Source of the DNA: Corynebacterium minutissimum
Lineage (GTDB): Bacteria > Actinomycetota > Actinomycetes > Mycobacteriales > Mycobacteriaceae
NCBI RefSeq assembly: GCF_000988205.1
Contig: NZ_LAYQ01000021.1
Coordinates: forward strand, 39,361 to 103,360
Direction of reading: 5' to 3'
DNA: 64,000 bases
Under the pieces are notes generated by a model, which was not told where the DNA came from, ran no database searches, and worked only from the letters and a program-made list of their open reading frames with translations. Within the stretch, counting starts at the first letter, position 1. Each line of letters opens with the position of its first letter. Positions 1 to 8,516 of the stretch are shown here, one piece after another. Position numbers and translations under genes: made by a program.

Positions 1-1
1 C

Positions 2-2164
2 AACCACCAAGGCATCGCCGCGGTGGGTATTCCTTCCCTGACCGCGGCGCTGGAGGAGCAGACCGGGGCGAGTGCCGCGGCGGAAGACTCCGAGCTGCTC
101 ACGCGCATCGAGGCGGAGTACAAGGAGTATTTCACCGCGAAGACAGACAAGCCGGCAGGAGACTATAAGGCTGCCATTGCCGCGTTGGCAGATGCTGAGG
201 AGAAGCACGCTGCCGCCGAGGCCGCGCTGCGCGAGCTCGACGGTGTGGTGGAGCGCTATGAGGCTGCCGAGCTGAAGAAGAAGGAGGCTGAAGCCGCTCT
301 GCCGGCGGCCGCGGAAGAATGCGAGCGTCGTGACGGTGAGCTGGTCGCCGCTCGGGCTGCACAGGAGAAGGTCACCGCGCAGGAGGCTGCGGTGACTCGG
401 GCGGCGGAGGCCGTGACACACGCGGAGGAGGAAGCACAGCGCCGTAAAGCTGTGGTTGCTGAGCATGACGCAGCCGTTGATGCTGCTGAGCGTGCCGCCG
501 CCGCGGTTGTGGAAGCCCGCGAACGTGCTGAGGAAGAGGCCGCCGCCCGCACGAAACTAGAAGAAGAGCGCGCCGAGGTCCACAAGCGCTACGAGGCCGT
601 GCGCGAGGAACGCCAGCGCGCCCGCCGCGCGCAGCAGCGCGCTGAACGTGAGGCTCTGGGCACCCGACTCGAAACACTGAGCAAGCTGGAAGAGACTTTG
701 GCGGCCCGCCGCCGCGAGCTGGCGGCGACTCCCGACGTACCGAACCTTCAGGCCTTGGAGGACGCGGCGCGCGAGGTTACTGTCCAGGAGCGCCTGCGGG
801 CCGCCGCGGCGGCCAAGCTTTATTTTTCCGGTGAGGGCGCCTTTAGCGTCGATGGCGAAGAACGTGCCCTGGAGAGCGGTCAAGAAATGGCAGTCGAACT
901 GCGCGAGGGCACCACGCTGAAGGTCGGTGACATCACCGCCCGCTATGCAGCCGGCGCAGGTGATAGCGGTGAGGAAGGCGTGGAGAAGGCCCGCGTGGAG
1001 CTCGCACGCCTGCTGGAGGATGCCGGGTGCGAAGACCTTGAGTCCGCCCGCGCCACCCACGAAAAGCACGCGGAGCGGGCCTCCGCCACGGATACTGCTG
1101 CCCGCGAGCTTCATGCTGCGTTGGGCGGGGAGGACCTCGGTGAGCTGCGTGCGCGCTTTGAGGCGGGCGCGGCCGATGCTGAGGACGCCGAGGAGGCCGG
1201 CGGGACTACTGAGGACGACGCGAAGCCGCGGGAGCTGACTGTGGTGGAGCGTGAGGAAGAGGAGTTGCGCAGGAAGCTGGATGAGCTTGATCGCGCCTTG
1301 GGTCCTTACCGCGAAAACAAGGCGGGCGCGGCACTGGAGGTGGCCATGGTCCGTGCGGAGGAGGTCACCGCGCAGCGCGATGCTAAAGCCGCGGCAGTGG
1401 AGTCGGCGCGTGCCCAGTTATCGGATGACGGCGTGACCGCCGCTATCGAAGCAGCACGAACCGCGCACGCTGCTGAGAAGAAAGCGCTGGAGGAGATATC
1501 CGCCGTCGATGTCGACACCGCGGAGCAGTTGGCGCGGGGAGCGCATACGCACGTTGATTCCCTGAAGACAGCGGTCAATGCGGCGGTGGGGGATATGCGT
1601 GAGTTCCGCGGGCTTATCGATATGCACTCGGGCGCAGCCGAAAATGAGGAGAAAGCCGCTGCCGAACTCGACGTTGCTCGTGAGCGCCACGCTGCCATCG
1701 AGCGCCGCGCGGAGGCCGCGCGCTACCTGCGTTCGCTCATGCTGCGCCATCGCGACGCCGCCCGTCAGCGTTATGCCGCGCCTTTCGTCACCGCGCTCAA
1801 TGGCCTAGCCCGCACCGTGTTCGGCGGTGACGTGGACTTCGAGCTTTCCGAGGAGCTCAAGGTGCAGGCGCGGAGCCGCAACGGCGAAACCGTGGCCTTC
1901 GACGCGCTCTCCGGCGGCGCGAAGGAGCAGTTGAGCATCTTGACGCGCTTTGCCATCGCCCAGCTGGTGTCCAGTGAACCGGTGCCCGTCGTGATCGATG
2001 ACGCGCTGGGCTCCACCGACTCGCAGCGCCTCCAGCTCATGGCTGCGCTGCTTACTAAGGCAGGGAAGACAACACAGGTCATCGTGCTCACCTGTATGCC
2101 GCAGCGCTATTCCTGGGTACCGGGGCGCATAGACCTTGACATGGAGAGGCTTAGGAATGCTTAA
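2..2164 (+). CDS. SbcC/SMC-like AAA ATPase, 5' end outside window
   Basis: The reading frame is open from base 2, upstream of the first possible start (GTG 23), so this is the C-terminal part of a larger protein. It shows long Ala/Glu/Arg-rich coiled coils, interrupted at about residues 265-320 by a beta-rich, hinge-like segment without a CxxC zinc hook. The C-terminal ATPase half has the ABC signature-like LSGGAKEQLS, a Walker B VPVVIDDALGSTD and a D-loop/switch region. The Walker A half lies upstream, outside the window. Such proteins usually pair with an SbcD-type Mre11-like nuclease in DNA end processing; that partner is not visible here. The SbcC/SMC-like call is firm; the exact role is inferred. 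Confidence 0.75.
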   Translation, partial: NHQGIAAVGIPSLTAALEEQTGASAAAEDSELLTRIEAEYKEYFTAKTDKPAGDYKAAIAALADAEEKHAAAEAALRELDGVVERYEAAELKKKEAEAALPAAAEECERRDGELVAARAAQEKVTAQEAAVTRAAEAVTHAEEEAQRRKAVVAEHDAAVDAAERAAAAVVEARERAEEEAAARTKLEEERAEVHKRYEAVREERQRARRAQQRAEREALGTRLETLSKLEETLAARRRELAATPDVPNLQALEDAAREVTVQERLRAAAAAKLYFSGEGAFSVDGEERALESGQEMAVELREGTTLKVGDITARYAAGAGDSGEEGVEKARVELARLLEDAGCEDLESARATHEKHAERASATDTAARELHAALGGEDLGELRARFEAGAADAEDAEEAGGTTEDDAKPRELTVVEREEEELRRKLDELDRALGPYRENKAGAALEVAMVRAEEVTAQRDAKAAAVESARAQLSDDGVTAAIEAARTAHAAEKKALEEISAVDVDTAEQLARGAHTHVDSLKTAVNAAVGDMREFRGLIDMHSGAAENEEKAAAELDVARERHAAIERRAEAARYLRSLMLRHRDAARQRYAAPFVTALNGLARTVFGGDVDFELSEELKVQARSRNGETVAFDALSGGAKEQLSILTRFAIAQLVSSEPVPVVIDDALGSTDSQRLQLMAALLTKAGKTTQVIVLTCMPQRYSWVPGRIDLDMERLRNA

Positions 2165-2188
2165 GAGCCGGAGTGTAGGGTAAGTGCC

Positions 2189-2698
2189 ATGACAGCGGAT
2201 ATTCGATGGCTCACCGGCAGCGAGCAGGAGTTGTGGCGCCAACTCCTGGCCAGCATTCGCAAGATTAATCGCGGCATGGAGGAAACTCTCTTGGCCTGCA
2301 GTGATATCTCGGCGGCCGAGTATTCGGTGCTTGTTTCGCTTTCGGAGGCACCCGAGCACACCCTGCGCCTGCGCGAGCTGTGCACAGAATTGGAGTGGGA
2401 CCGCTCGCGCGCTTCCCACCAGATCACCCGCATGGAAAAGCGTGGGCTCGTACGCAAAGAAAAGTGCGCGGGCGATGCCCGCGGCGTGGAGGTCGTCATG
2501 ACGCGGGCCGGCCGAGAGCGACTTGAGGCGGCGGTACCGGAGCATGTTGAGTCCGTGCGCCGCATGGTCTTTGACCATCTGGATCCCGCCGATGTTCCGG
2601 CGCTTCTGCGCTTTTGTGAAGGCGTGCTCTCGGAGAAAAACCTTCCGGGCTATGACGGCTTCGTGCCGGACGAGCGTCTGGGCACTCGTGACCACTAG
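2189..2698 (+). CDS. MarR-family transcriptional regulator
   Basis: A 169-residue winged-helix protein. A helical N-terminus is followed by the DNA-binding segment with the typical MarR recognition run (LRELCTELEWDRSRASHQIT) and the wing region MEKRGLVRKEKCAGDARGVEV, residues about 60-105. A helical dimerisation tail follows. Family members are dimeric repressors that respond to phenolic ligands or oxidation. The gene starts 24 nt after the SbcC-like gene, so it may be read from the same transcript. No target or ligand can be read from the sequence. Confidence 0.85.
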   Translation: MTADIRWLTGSEQELWRQLLASIRKINRGMEETLLACSDISAAEYSVLVSLSEAPEHTLRLRELCTELEWDRSRASHQITRMEKRGLVRKEKCAGDARGVEVVMTRAGRERLEAAVPEHVESVRRMVFDHLDPADVPALLRFCEGVLSEKNLPGYDGFVPDERLGTRDH

Positions 2699-2762
2699 CT
2701 GCGCCCACCGGGGTAGAGTAGGCCCCGTCCGTTTACGCACCAGGAGGTGACCTGTCCACATC

Positions 2763-3056
2763 ATGATGGGACAAGAATTGTTCGAGCACCCAGAGCGCCA
2801 ATACACCACGTACGGCATCACGCCGCTGAAGGAACTCAGCGCTCAGGTAGGCCCCGCCGAGGACCTGGAAGAGCTCAGCGAGGAGCAAACCGCCGCACTC
2901 GAGAACGCCCTCGAACAGCACCCGGACGAGGCCCTGACCTACGATGATGCCTCCCAGTTGTGGATTATCGGCACGGAGGATGACATCGAGCGCATGTTTC
3001 AGGATCGTGAGGACTTCGTCGAAGCGCTCAACAACAATGAAGACCCTGGGGTCTAG
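2763..3056 (+). CDS. Conserved hypothetical acidic protein
   Basis: A 97-residue, strongly acidic soluble protein with no signal peptide, membrane segment or metal-binding cysteines. A strong ribosome-binding site (AGGAGGTGA, about 2741-2749) lies upstream of two consecutive ATG codons (2763 and 2766); either could be used. The ordered N-terminus (Tyr-Thr-Thr-Tyr-Gly-Ile) and Glu/Asp-rich helices look like a real small protein and the codon usage matches the neighbours. I do not recognise a family. Confidence 0.65.
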   Translation: MMGQELFEHPERQYTTYGITPLKELSAQVGPAEDLEELSEEQTAALENALEQHPDEALTYDDASQLWIIGTEDDIERMFQDREDFVEALNNNEDPGV

Positions 3057-3235
3057 CCCACAGTCGGTGTCATACTAAAGGCGGATAGCGGCCGAAATAT
3101 CTGCGTTTAACTACGGTCAGCTCTGCATAAACTGCTAAGATACTCTGTGTTAATGGGCGAGCATCCCACACGCCACCACGAGACGGTTTCCGCGAAAACT
3201 TCTCAGGCACAGGGAGCTAAGTGAAAGGACTAAAC

Positions 3236-3445
3236 ATGATCGTCGAGCGCGATTTGGCTCAGGAGCAGCGCGAAGCAGCTGCCCGTGACAAGGCTGATGG
3301 CTGGGTTTCCGTCTTCGTTGAGTGGATTCCCTCCATGCTTCTTTCCGTGGTGATGCTGGGCGCTTTGATGCTCGGCATGTACTACGTCGAGCACGGCACT
3401 CTGGACATCACCCAGCCGATCGTCAACCAGTACATCACCCAGTAA
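3236..3445 (+). CDS. Small single-span membrane protein
   Basis: 69 residues if translation starts at ATG 3236, preceded by AAAGGA at 3224-3229; a GTG at 3221 is in frame but lies on top of that ribosome-binding site. A charged N-terminal helix (about residues 3-22) leads into one hydrophobic segment, about residues 31-48, followed by a polar tail. A possible -10 TAAGAT lies at 3136-3141, leaving a long leader. A strong terminator follows at 3493, so this looks like a monocistronic, independently expressed gene. Function unknown. Confidence 0.6.
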   Translation: MIVERDLAQEQREAAARDKADGWVSVFVEWIPSMLLSVVMLGALMLGMYYVEHGTLDITQPIVNQYITQ

Positions 3446-3492
3446 CTGGTTCGCTCCTCACGCTGCCGCCCAGCGGGGAGTAGCTTGACTTA

Positions 3493-3529
3493 AAGCCCCA
3501 GCAGTGTTTCCTGCTGGGGCTTCATTCTT
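3493..3529 (+). terminator. Rho-independent terminator of the small membrane protein gene
   Basis: Perfect 12-bp stem AAGCCCCAGCAG / CTGCTGGGGCTT (3493-3504 and 3511-3522) around a 6-nt loop, followed by the T-rich TTCATTCTTC. It lies about 50 nt after the stop codon at 3445. Confidence 0.88.
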
Positions 3530-3626
3530 CTCACCTGCCGCAACACTCAACCTGTTCCTTTGAGCCCAAAGTCATTGCGGTTTGGGAAGGATTTCACTCA
3601 TGCGCAGAACCATGCCCGGGCCGCGC

Positions 3627-3695
3627 AACTGCCCTAGTTGCCAAAACCATCGCTCTCTCGCAAGATCTGGCCAGATCTTTGGCAACTGGAGCAGT
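3627..3695. repeat. Nested palindromic dispersed repeat, copy A
   Basis: Outer arms AACTGCCCTAGTTGCCAAA and TTTGGCAACTGGAGCAGT are near-perfect inverted repeats. Inside lies a perfect 18-bp palindrome AAGATCTGGCCAGATCTT at 3662-3679. A second copy with the same outer arms and the same AAGATCTGGCCAGA core sits at 47978-48047. Two intergenic copies 44 kb apart indicate a REP- or MITE-like dispersed element. It lies in the 378-bp gap between 3445 and 3824, which otherwise holds the terminator at 3493 and the inverted repeat at 3731. Confidence 0.8.
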
Positions 3696-3730
3696 GTTGA
3701 GCCTGAGAGTTAGTTGCCGAGTCATCGCTT

Positions 3731-3802
3731 CTTCGCCCTTCGCGCTCACCGAGAGCCCTTATCAGCCGCCGCCCGCAGCTTCGGTGAGCGCGAAGGGCGA
3801 AG
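3731..3802. repeat. Perfect 22-bp inverted repeat upstream of a membrane protein gene
   Basis: The arm at 3731-3752 (CTTCGCCCTTCGCGCTCACC plus GA) is exactly complementary to 3781-3802, with a 28-nt loop. It ends 21 nt before the ATG at 3824, so in RNA it would form a very stable hairpin close to the ribosome-binding region of that gene. No poly-T tract follows, so it is not a typical terminator. It could be another dispersed palindromic element or a translational control structure. Confidence 0.75.
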
Positions 3803-3823
3803 CTGTCTGATAGCCTGAACTCG

Positions 3824-4264
3824 ATGGACTCTCGCATCTACGTTCGCTATCTCAACGGCCCGCTCCTGTGGTCCGGAATCGTCGTTGGCCTTGCCGTCGT
3901 GGCCGCGGTGGTACCCACGATGATCGATTCCACGTGGGCAGCCATCCTCTTCGGCACCCTGGTCATCGCTGCAACTGTGGCCTGCATCATGATGCGAGTG
4001 AAGATCGTCGTGAGTGACGACGAGGTTGCGGTTTCCATCCTGGGTATCTTCACGAAGAGAATTCCACTCAGCGATATCACTGGTGCCCGCGTCGGGCCTG
4101 AGACTGGGATCAAGGAAGGCGCGGGCCCGCGTGTTGTCGACGGCGCACCGGCCTACATCGTCTCTGGGCCGACCGTGCGCATCGAGCAGGGCCGAAGCTC
4201 TCTCATCGCTTCGGCGAAGAATCCGGAAGAAGTGGTTGCGGATATTAAGGCGCGCTTGCGTTAG
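3824..4264 (+). CDS. Two-span membrane protein with PH-like C-terminal domain
   Basis: 146 residues. Two adjacent hydrophobic segments, about residues 13-32 and 38-57, precede a beta-rich cytoplasmic domain (KIVVSDDEVAVSILGIFTKR, then PLSDITGARV) that ends with an Ala/Lys helix. This layout resembles bacterial PH-like or DUF3093-type proteins of actinobacteria; that assignment is from memory and is tentative. No ribosome-binding site is obvious because the 3731-3802 inverted repeat occupies the upstream region. Confidence 0.6.
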   Translation: MDSRIYVRYLNGPLLWSGIVVGLAVVAAVVPTMIDSTWAAILFGTLVIAATVACIMMRVKIVVSDDEVAVSILGIFTKRIPLSDITGARVGPETGIKEGAGPRVVDGAPAYIVSGPTVRIEQGRSSLIASAKNPEEVVADIKARLR

Positions 4265-4272
4265 TTCCATAT

Positions 4273-4368
4273 CCCCAGACCTCGAACCCGAAACCTCCAA
4301 GTGAGTGGCTTGGTGCCGTCAAGCGCTGGGCGACGCCCACCTGCAGGTTGCGGGTTTCAGGTCTGGGG
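4273..4368. repeat. Cruciform-like structured intergenic element
   Basis: The outer arms 4273-4296 and 4345-4368 are complementary at 21 of 24 positions. Between them sit two smaller hairpins: GCTTG/CAAGC (4308-4312 and 4321-4325) and GGGCG-A-CGCCC (4328-4338). The multi-branched fold lies between a plus-strand gene and a minus-strand tRNA. It could be a miniature mobile element, a structured RNA or a two-way transcription stop. Confidence 0.6.
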
Positions 4369-4383
4369 GAATGCAGAATGGCA

Positions 4384-4407
4384 GAGTGCGAAAGGCTTTC
4401 CGCACTC
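4384..4407. repeat. Short GC-rich hairpin between converging genes
   Basis: GAGTGCG and CGCACTC with paired AAAG/CTTT inside give a stem of about 11 bp with one bulged base. It lies between the plus-strand membrane protein gene and the minus-strand tRNA, so it may help stop converging transcription. No clear poly-T tract follows on either strand. Confidence 0.4.
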
Positions 4408-4472
4408 GCGGCATCATTAAAATTGCGGGCCGCGGTGCGGCCTGATGGGAGAGAGGTTTGGGCATGAAAAAG

Positions 4473-4546
4473 TGCCCCTGACAGGGATCGAACCTGCGAC
4501 CTTCGGTACCGGAAACCGATGCTCTAATCCGCTGAGCTACAAGGGC
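4473..4546 (-). tRNA. tRNA-Arg, anticodon CCG
   Basis: Read on the minus strand, 74 nt fold into a full cloverleaf. The acceptor stem is GCCCTTG/CAGGGGC with one G-T pair and discriminator A. The D arm is GCTC/GAGC. The anticodon stem is TCGGT/ACCGA with loop TTCCGGT, giving anticodon CCG (codon CGG). The T arm is GCAGG/CCTGT with loop TTCGATC. The 3' CCA is not encoded, as is usual in actinobacteria. The stretch 4547-4683 downstream of the hydrolase gene holds nothing else I can identify. Confidence 0.93.
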
Positions 4547-4683
4547 ATTGCTGGCGAAATGCCAACGATGCGATTCTAGCCTATAAAGACTGAAGCGCAG
4601 TAATTGGCCTCACGCCGATGGGGGTGTGGCGGGAGGAAGGGGGCGGCTAGGTAAGTCGCCCCTTCATTGTTTCGCAGCCTGTG

Positions 4684-6281
4684 TTACTGGGCGGGCTGCT
4701 CCTGCGCCTGGGGCTGGTCAAAGAAGCCCGGCGCATCCGCGGTGTGGACCTCACCGGTGCGTAGGTAATCAACCACGATCTGGTCGACGGCCTTGTTGCC
4801 CATCGCGAAGTGGCCGTGACCCGGGCCGTGGACGGTCACCACGCGGGACTGCATCGGATCCGAGAGACCGCGGTAGAAAGCGTACGGGGTCTGCGGGTCA
4901 CCGGTGGCCTGCAGCTGCAGCGGCTTGGTCTGCAGGTTCTGGCCGGAGACGGCAATCGGGGTGTTGACCGGTGCGCGGCCACCGCAACCCGCGCCGGAGG
5001 CGTACATCGAGTTGAACAGAGTGAAGGGGTCAATCGTGACGAAGTTCGACCAGAGGAACGCCGGAATGAGGGTGGGATCCGTCGGCGCGGTGTTCTCATT
5101 GCACATGATGATGTTCTGCATGCTCACGGCATTGAGAACGTCCTGCTGAGCCTGCTGCGGATCCTGCTGAGGCTGCTGTGCTGCCTGCTCCTCAAAGTTA
5201 ATTGGCTCGATGCCGCCGATGTGCTTGGCCAGCGTGTCCCAGGCCTCCGGGCGGGGGAGCAGCTCACGGGTTGCGGACAGCGTCGGCGAGGAGGCTTGGA
5301 CAGCTTGCGGGTTGCGTACCTTGCCGGCGAGGTGCTCCGCCTGCACGCGCAGCTCACCGGTAGCAGTCATGATATTGGCACCTGGCTGGCCGGCGAACTC
5401 CAGCCCCGGCGGGAGGTCACCAATCTGGGCGTTTGGTGGAAGCACAGTCGGGCGCACGCCTGCCTCGGCGGCAACAATCTGGGACCAGCGCTCGTAGGCC
5501 TTCAGCGGGGTCTTTCCGGCGTGGTAGGTGGCGTCATTCTTGGCCACGTACGCAAAGAAGTCATGTAGCGCATTCTCGTAGCCTGCCTGCTGGGAAGCGA
5601 AGATCTGGTTCCATGCCATGTTCGGGTTCATGCCAGAGTCGAGCACGACCTTGTCGGTGTGCTGCGGGTAAAGCGTGGCATAGGTAGAGCCCAAGAAAGT
5701 GCCGTAGGAGAGACCGGCGATGTTGATCTTCTCCTCGCCGAGCGCCTGGCGCACAACCTCCCAGTCCTTAGCGGTGTTCTCCGTGGTCAGGGAATCGGTG
5801 TAGCCGGGGTGTTCTTCTCGCAGTCATCGCGGGTAATTGCGCCGATCTTCGTCAGCTGCGCTAGCGGGTTTCCGCCCACTTCGCTGGACGTGCAGTTCAC
5901 CTCTCCCGACTCGCGCAGGCCACGCGGCTGCACACCGATGATGTCGTAGCTCTGTTTGACTTCCTCCGGCCACGCTGCGCTACTCACCCAGCCATACGCG
6001 TCGCCGCCCGGGCCACCCGGGTTGGTAAACAGGGTGCCCTGACGGTTTCCGGTGGCCTTGAGGCGGATGAGGCCGACGTCGATGGTGCCTTTCTCCGGGG
6101 CATCGTGATAGGTCGGAACGGTCACGTGACCGCACTCAGCGCGCTCTTCGGTGACCCCTTCCGGGCACGGCCCCCAGTTGATGGTGGGTTGGTCGGCGTG
6201 AGCAACAGCGGGCGCGGCAACCAGGCCGGCAGCAACAGCTACGGGCCCCAGCACCGAGCCTAAAACGCGAGAAAGACGCAT
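4684..6281 (-). pseudogene. Secreted tripeptidyl-aminopeptidase-like alpha/beta hydrolase, interrupted by a frameshift
   Basis: Two overlapping frames together encode one protein of about 532 residues. It has a signal peptide (MRLSRVLGSV, hydrophobic core, cleavage near AHA-DQ), an N-terminal segment with the oxyanion motif NPGGPGGDA, the nucleophile elbow GLSYGTFLGS, and a C-terminal TAP-like domain with the catalytic His in HGPGHGHFAMG. The frame breaks near 5805-5808; adding one C in the run after AACA restores the continuous reading NTPGYTDSL. This matches the family of exported peptidases that trim short peptides from the N-terminus. The break resembles seven others in this window and is probably a sequence error, so the gene may be intact. 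The first frame starts at ATG 6281. Confidence 0.8.
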
Positions 6282-6385
6282 AGAATAAGGCTCCTAAAAT
6301 CGTTAATTAGTACGTGCCTTATCCTATGCGCCGGGGGTGATGTGAGCCGAGTGTTCGGAAGGGGCGGGTGCCCCCGAACGTCACA

Positions 6386-7014
6386 TTACTTAACAATCAC
6401 CACAATGAGATCGCGCGGGCCGTGGACACCCTCCACGCGGGAGAGCTCAATATCCGAGGTTGCGGACGGACCAGAGATCCACGTCGCCGGGCGCTCCGGT
6501 TCATGCGGGAGACCATCTCCGGGACGCCGTAGACAATCTGGTCCTTACGCACGATGCACACGTGACGGTCCGGCACCAAGGTCAGCGCGCGACGGCCACA
6601 GGTTTCATTGGACTCGAGCACGATGGTGCCGGTCTGCGCGGAGGTGACGTGGGATTCGGTCACCACGGCGTCGACGGCGTCGAGCTCGCGCGGGTTTTTG
6701 GCATTGTCATCCGGGGTGACGGTGCCTTCGAAGCCGTCGAGAAGCCCGGCGTCCATGCCGGGTGCGTAGACGACGTTCGAACAGCCGCGCTCCTTGAGGA
6801 TGCCCACGAGGGTGGAGTTCAGTTCAGACTCATCGGTGACGTGCACATCAGCCTTGTAGTCTTCGAGGCGGTCCACCAGCATCTCGCGCAGCTCATCTTC
6901 GTTGAGCGTGCCTTCCTTCTGGTACTCGCGCGGGATGTCTACGTGGTCCGGCAGGCCGGCCTGCTTCTGGGCGGCTGAAATGCGGTTGAGGATTTCCTCT
7001 TTGGCGGTGGTCAC
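6386..7014 (-). pseudogene. lutC: Lactate utilisation protein LutC, apparent 1-base frameshift near the 3' end
   Basis: LUD-domain protein, about 209 residues once repaired. It carries the family hallmarks DAVVTESHVTSAQTGTIV and RRALTLVPDRHVCIV. Near 6498-6500 the frame shifts. With one more C after ATGAAC the protein continues as [20 protein letters not shown] and ends at TAA 6386-6388, the expected LutC C-terminus; as given it runs into an unrelated tail that stops at 6397. The GTG start overlaps the lutB stop by 4 nt, so it is translationally coupled. LutC is the third part of the LutABC complex that oxidises L-lactate to pyruvate. Confidence 0.85.
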
Positions 7015-8516
7015 TTGATGCCCTCCTTCTTGGCTTGGGCGAGGAGTTCTTGAGCTTCGTCAGTGTTGAACCATTGGCGGAAGGACTTCTTCGGCGGAAC
7101 GGCAGTATCGCGTACCTCGGACCAACCAGACATGAACAGCGGCAGCTTGTCGATGACTCCGTTGAAACCACCGAGGACACGGCCGAGTGCCACCATGTGG
7201 GTGATCTGGTTCCAGATCTTCGGGTTCTTCCACACCAGCTCCACGACCTGGAAGAGCTTCTCCTCGACCGGCGGGGTGGCGTGGGTGACCTTCTGGTAGC
7301 GGTTTTCCAGAATGACCTGGGAGAGCGGGATGCGCACCGGGCACACCTCGTCGCAGCGGCCGCACAGGGAGCAGGCATAGGGCAAGCTTGCCGACGGATC
7401 GTTGTGGTCCTTCATGCCAGTCAGCTGCGGCGTCAGGGAGATGCCGATCGGGCCTGGGTAGACCGAGCCATAGGCGTGGCCGCCGGCGCGCTCGTAGACC
7501 GGGCAGACGTTCAGGCAAGCAGAGCAACGGATGCATTTGAGCGCCTCGTGGCCGACGGGGGAAGACAGAGCAGCGGTGCGGCCGTTATCCAGCAGCACGA
7601 TGTGGAAGTTCTGCGGGCCGTCGCCCTCGGTAACACCCGACCACATGGAGGTGTACGGGTTCATGCGCTCCGCGGTGGAGGAGCGCGGCAGCAGCTGCAG
7701 GAAGACCTCGAGGTCCTGGAAGGTCGGGACAAGCTTCTCAATACCCATCACGGTAATGAGGGTCTCCGGCAGGGTCAGGCACATGCGGCCATTGCCCTCG
7801 GACTCCACGATGTTGATGGTGCCGGTTTCTGCCACACCGAAGTTAGCGCCGGAGATGGCGACCTTGGCCTTCATGAACTGCTCGCGCAGGAACTGACGGG
7901 ATGCCTCAGCCAGTTCCGCCGGCTCGGCCTTGAGGGAGTCATCGGTATTCGGCATCTTGTTGACAAAGATGTCACGAATCTCCGCGCGGTTGCGGTGGAT
8001 GGCCGGGACCAGAATGTGGGAGGGCTTGTCGTCGCCGAGCTGGACGATGAGCTCCGCCAAGTCAGTTTCCTGGGCGTGGATGCCGGCCTCTTCCAGGTGC
8101 TCGTTGAGGGCGATTTCCTGGGTGGCCATGGACTTGATCTTGACCACCTCGGTCTCACCGGTCTCGCGGATAAGGCCCTCGATGATCTCGTTGGCTTCCT
8201 TGGCGTCGCGTGCCCAGTGGACGATGCCGCCGCGCTTGGTCACCTGCTCTTCGAACTGAACCAACAGTTCGCCCATGCGCACGGCGACGTCATCTTTGAG
8301 TGCGGAGCCGGCGTCGCGAAGCTGCTCCCAGTCCGGGGTTTCATCCACGGCGTGCTGGCGCTTGTCACGAATGGTGGTGGTGGCGTGGTGCAGATTGCGG
8401 CGCTGGGTGGCGTTGTTGAGGCCCACGTGAGCCAGCGGCACGAAGGCCTTCGAGCCGCGCAGGTTGCCGTAGCCTTCAGGAGCGCGCGGAGGAGTGGTGT
8501 CGAGGAAGGAAGTCAT
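7011..8516 (-). CDS. lutB: Lactate utilisation iron-sulfur protein LutB
   Basis: 501 residues from ATG 8516; that ATG overlaps the lutA stop as TAATG, which fixes the start over an in-frame upstream codon at 8561. An N-terminal LUD domain (GANFGVAETGTINIVESEGN at about 240-260) is followed by two 4Fe-4S motifs: CIRCSACLNVCPVY and CSLCGRCDEVCPV. The C-terminal helical region is typical of LutB. It is the electron-transferring subunit of the lactate oxidation complex and the central gene of lutABC, with overlaps on both sides. Confidence 0.92.
   Translation of the reverse strand: MTSFLDTTPPRAPEGYGNLRGSKAFVPLAHVGLNNATQRRNLHHATTTIRDKRQHAVDETPDWEQLRDAGSALKDDVAVRMGELLVQFEEQVTKRGGIVHWARDAKEANEIIEGLIRETGETEVVKIKSMATQEIALNEHLEEAGIHAQETDLAELIVQLGDDKPSHILVPAIHRNRAEIRDIFVNKMPNTDDSLKAEPAELAEASRQFLREQFMKAKVAISGANFGVAETGTINIVESEGNGRMCLTLPETLITVMGIEKLVPTFQDLEVFLQLLPRSSTAERMNPYTSMWSGVTEGDGPQNFHIVLLDNGRTAALSSPVGHEALKCIRCSACLNVCPVYERAGGHAYGSVYPGPIGISLTPQLTGMKDHNDPSASLPYACSLCGRCDEVCPVRIPLSQVILENRYQKVTHATPPVEEKLFQVVELVWKNPKIWNQITHMVALGRVLGGFNGVIDKLPLFMSGWSEVRDTAVPPKKSFRQWFNTDEAQELLAQAKKEGIK

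Noticed and set aside
3627..3802. Clustered palindromes considered as a CRISPR array
   Set aside because: There are only two unrelated palindromes, no regular spacers and no cas genes.
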